Assembly (NCBI GenBank): GCA_032622095.1
Contig: CP136062.1
Span: 8,335,710-8,399,709 of the forward strand
DNA: 64,000 nt
Reading direction: 5' to 3'
Origin: Siphonodentalium dalli
Lineage: Eukaryota; Mollusca; Scaphopoda; Gadilida; Siphonodentaliidae
Positions 61,622 to 64,000 of this stretch are shown one piece after another. Every line of letters begins with the position of its first letter. Position 1 is the first letter of the stretch. A model generated the notes under the pieces. It did not search any database, had not been told where the DNA came from, and was given only the letters and a program-made list of their open reading frames with translations. The position numbers were made by a program, and so were the translations under genes.

Positions 61622-61856
61622 ATTTGAGTCGGACATAGATTACCTTAGCTGCAGGCAATCAATGCAATACGTGTAAACTATGTAGAAAAAAAAATTATTG
61701 AATAAATTGTAGTGAATATGATGCGTCACTTTAATATTTGAGTCGGACATAGCTTACCTTACCTGAAGGCAATCAATGCAATAAGTGATGTAGAAACAGA
61801 AATTATTGAATGAAGTGTAATGAATATGAAGCGTCATTTTAATGCAATATCGATTG
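61622..61856 (+). repeat. Diverged tandem repeat, about 115-bp unit
   Basis: 'tttgagtcggacatag' with 'ggcaatcaatgcaata' and 'gcgtca.tttaat' occurs at 61,623 and 61,737. A third, weaker version (61,905-62,015) lies inside the adjoining inverted arm. Confidence 0.8.
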
Positions 61857-63515
61857 GGAGGAAGAGAAATGTCACTTTAATAGTTAACAATGATATACAT
61901 ATATAATTATAGATTATCCCCATTGAAGACGATCAATGCAATGACCAGTGTAGAAATGGAAAAAAAATGTTGCCTGAATGAATCGATGTGTGAACATAAA
62001 GTCTCACTTTAATGAAATGTTGAGATGATGGAATCAACGATGAATTTGCAATTTCTGTAATGATGAAATTGGTTCACATACCGGTATACATGTATATGCA
62101 GCTGTAAATGTGAATTGACTGAAATGTAATTATGAAAGTGTCAACGACACTGCAGCTCAATGAGGAAAGGGAATAATTTCATGTGTTACAGTTAATGGAG
62201 CGATTAGGAATGTGGAAAGTTGAAAGGCCTAGTTATGCAAAGATTAAAATCCAAGATGGCCGCGAAAGCCATCGTTTTTTTGCCAAATGACACAAAAAAG
62301 ACTCCTTCCTATTTACATGTCATTGTTAACATCCTTCACAAATTTCATGATGATCCGACAAAAGATACGACCTGTAGCCCGTGTCAAAGGATTTAGTCGT
62401 GTAAAGAGTAAAATACAAGATGGTTGCTGGCGACCAGGTTTCTTGGGTGAATTCAAAATGAACTTTTTCCCATCTACATGTAATTGTTAACATCCATTAC
62501 AAATCTCATGATGATTGGACCAAAGATTCGACTTGTAGCCCTTGACAAAGAATTTAGTCATGCAAAGAGTATAATCCAAGATGGCTGCTGGCGGCCATGT
62601 TTTTGGCCGAACAACCCCAAAATTACTCATTTCCCATCAACATGTCCATTTTAACATCCATGATAAATTTAATAATGATCCGACAAAAGATACGACCTGT
62701 GGCCCGTGCTAATGTATTGAATTTTGAAATCTAGCCAAATGACCCCAAAATGACTCACTCCCATCTACATGTCAACATCAACATTCATGACAAATTTCAT
62801 AATGATCTGGCCAAAGTAAGGACCTGTAGCCCGTGCCAAAGGATTTAGTCATGCAAAGAGTAAAATCCAAGATGGCTGCTGGTGGCCATGTTTTTTGGTC
62901 AAACTACCCCAAAATGACTCGTTCACATCTACATGTCAATGTCATCTACATGTCAATAGCGATGACAAATATCATAATGATATGACCAAATGTACAACCT
63001 AGAGCCTGTGCTGAAGGATTTAGTCAAGCAAAGAGTAAAATCCAAGATGTATTTTGGCCGAATGACCACAAAACAGCTCGTTCCCATCTACATGTCATTG
63101 TTAACATCCATGACAAATTTCATGAAGATCCTACCAAAGCTACGACCTGTAGCCCGCGCCAAAGGATTTAGTCATGCAAAGAGTAAAATCAAAGATGGCT
63201 GCTGGCAGCCATGTTTTTTGGTGGAACAACCACAAAATGACTCGTTAACATTCATGATAAATTTCATGATGATCAGACAAACAGTAAGACATGTAGACCG
63301 CGCCAATCGATTTAATTTTGAAATCCAAGATGGCTGTCAGCCGCCATGTTTTTTGGCCAATGACCCAAAATGACCTGTTCCCATCTACATGTCAATGTCA
63401 ACATTCATGACAAATTTGATAAAGATCAGACCAAAGGTACGACCTGTAGCCCGCGCCAAAGGAAATTGTTGACGGACACACACACGCACACATGGACGTC
63501 GTTGAGCTAATAATG
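61857..63515 (-). repeat. Inverted copy of the 163-bp family (right arm of large inverted repeat)
   Basis: Read on the minus strand it starts with the AGCTCAAC head near 63,510, passes through about eight 163-bp units, and ends with the unique tail to 61,857. The tail matches 21,301-21,663 at roughly 93-95% by eye. It is a compact version of the layout at 19.2-21.66 kb, 40 kb away. Confidence 0.9.
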
Positions 63516-63705
63516 AATACATGTACATGTATGTGATGTGTCGCTTTTAATGCATTGGCAATGACAGCAGTATGGAAACGGTCACTGCGGTGGAGTTACG
63601 ATACATGCCGTTAGGTTATGATTCACGGTCTACAGTCCTACAGGTATTAGCGGGTTGTCACACCAGACGTTGAAGAAAATTATGATATATGTCCATGAGG
63701 ATCTT
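63516..63705. other. Intergenic
   Basis: No supportable feature. Confidence 0.5.
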
Positions 63706-63815
63706 TTTAAAGATTGGGTAAGTGTTGGCGCTGGGTATAGCTGTTAAAACATCCGTTAAAACCGCCATAAACAGAATTAATATTATAAACAAACCTTGTT
63801 CTTATACCAATCATA
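63706..63815 (+). repeat. Dispersed about 120-bp repeat, copy 3 (weaker)
   Basis: 'gtgttggcgctgggtat', 'gctgttaaaac', 'aaaccgccataaacagaa' and 'cttgttcttataccaatca' match copies at 47,866 and 59,404. Confidence 0.7.
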
Positions 63816-64000
63816 AATACATGTATCACATTAATTTCAGCATGTTGTTATGTTAGTACTTTGTGTTACATTGTATGTAAGCAAACGTCATCTTATGTAA
63901 ACAAACAGTACATCTACATGTATGTAAAGAGTATGCGATAAGCAAAACACCCAACACCGAGTAGACCCCCACTGCATATACATGTATATGAAATTTTGTT
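63816..64000. other. Intergenic, window end
   Basis: Several 'acatgtat' phrases but no gene or repeat that I can define. Confidence 0.5.

Overview
The window looks like about 64 kb of AT-rich, gene-poor chromosome from a marine invertebrate, most likely a bivalve mollusc. I infer this from repeat families familiar from mollusc genomes: the AGCTCACC-headed family with its recurring 'gggccataactc' and 'ggtcactgggtcaaatag' phrases, 'gccatcttggat' tandem units, a tRNA-derived SINE, hAT ends and many foldback elements. No host gene, rRNA or intact tRNA could be supported. The only recognisable protein sequence is transposon debris: a BED zinc-finger exon of a hAT/ZBED type at 2295-2555 on the minus strand, and a frameshifted 3' end of a LINE reverse transcriptase at 9623-10087.

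Layout. (1) 1-13.8 kb is a mosaic of small mobile elements: a foldback at the left edge, a hAT remnant, a SINE joined to an AGCTCACC-family repeat that was split by palindromic insertions, an AAGTATGG-type repeat carrying two inserted MITEs (each with a paralogous empty site in the window), a 21-bp periodic TAATTA array, the LINE relic, and the first of two copies of a 390-bp MITE. (2) 13.8-21.66 kb is a tandem array of about 163-bp units organised as about 489-bp trimers. It contains a 3-kb internal duplication whose two copies differ by exactly one trimer. (3) 21,664-21,763 is a 100-N assembly gap. (4) 21,764-39,883 is an 18-kb, roughly 400-copy array of a 45-bp palindrome-bearing minisatellite. 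Because 45 is divisible by 3 and most frames lack stops, the array produces huge open frames on both strands, up to 1,779 codons. These are artefacts of the repeat and not genes. (5) 39.9-61 kb is AT-rich sequence with many local tandem duplications, dispersed repeats, a candidate 2-kb TIR element with TTA target duplications, and a recurring AATAAAGAGCGTT motif. (6) 61.0-63.5 kb holds a large foldback and then an inverted copy of the sequence at 19.2-21.66 kb, so the satellite and 22 kb of further DNA lie between inverted copies of one repeat family.

Nothing here works together as a pathway. The biology of the window is repeat birth, nesting and amplification. The strongest observations are the 45-bp satellite with its lone inverted monomer outside the array, the trimeric 163-bp array and its inverted partner, MITE insertions datable from empty sites, the two-helical-turn TAATTA array, and signs that the 22.5-25.6 kb part of the satellite beside the gap may be a poorly polished duplicate of 27.1-30.2 kb.
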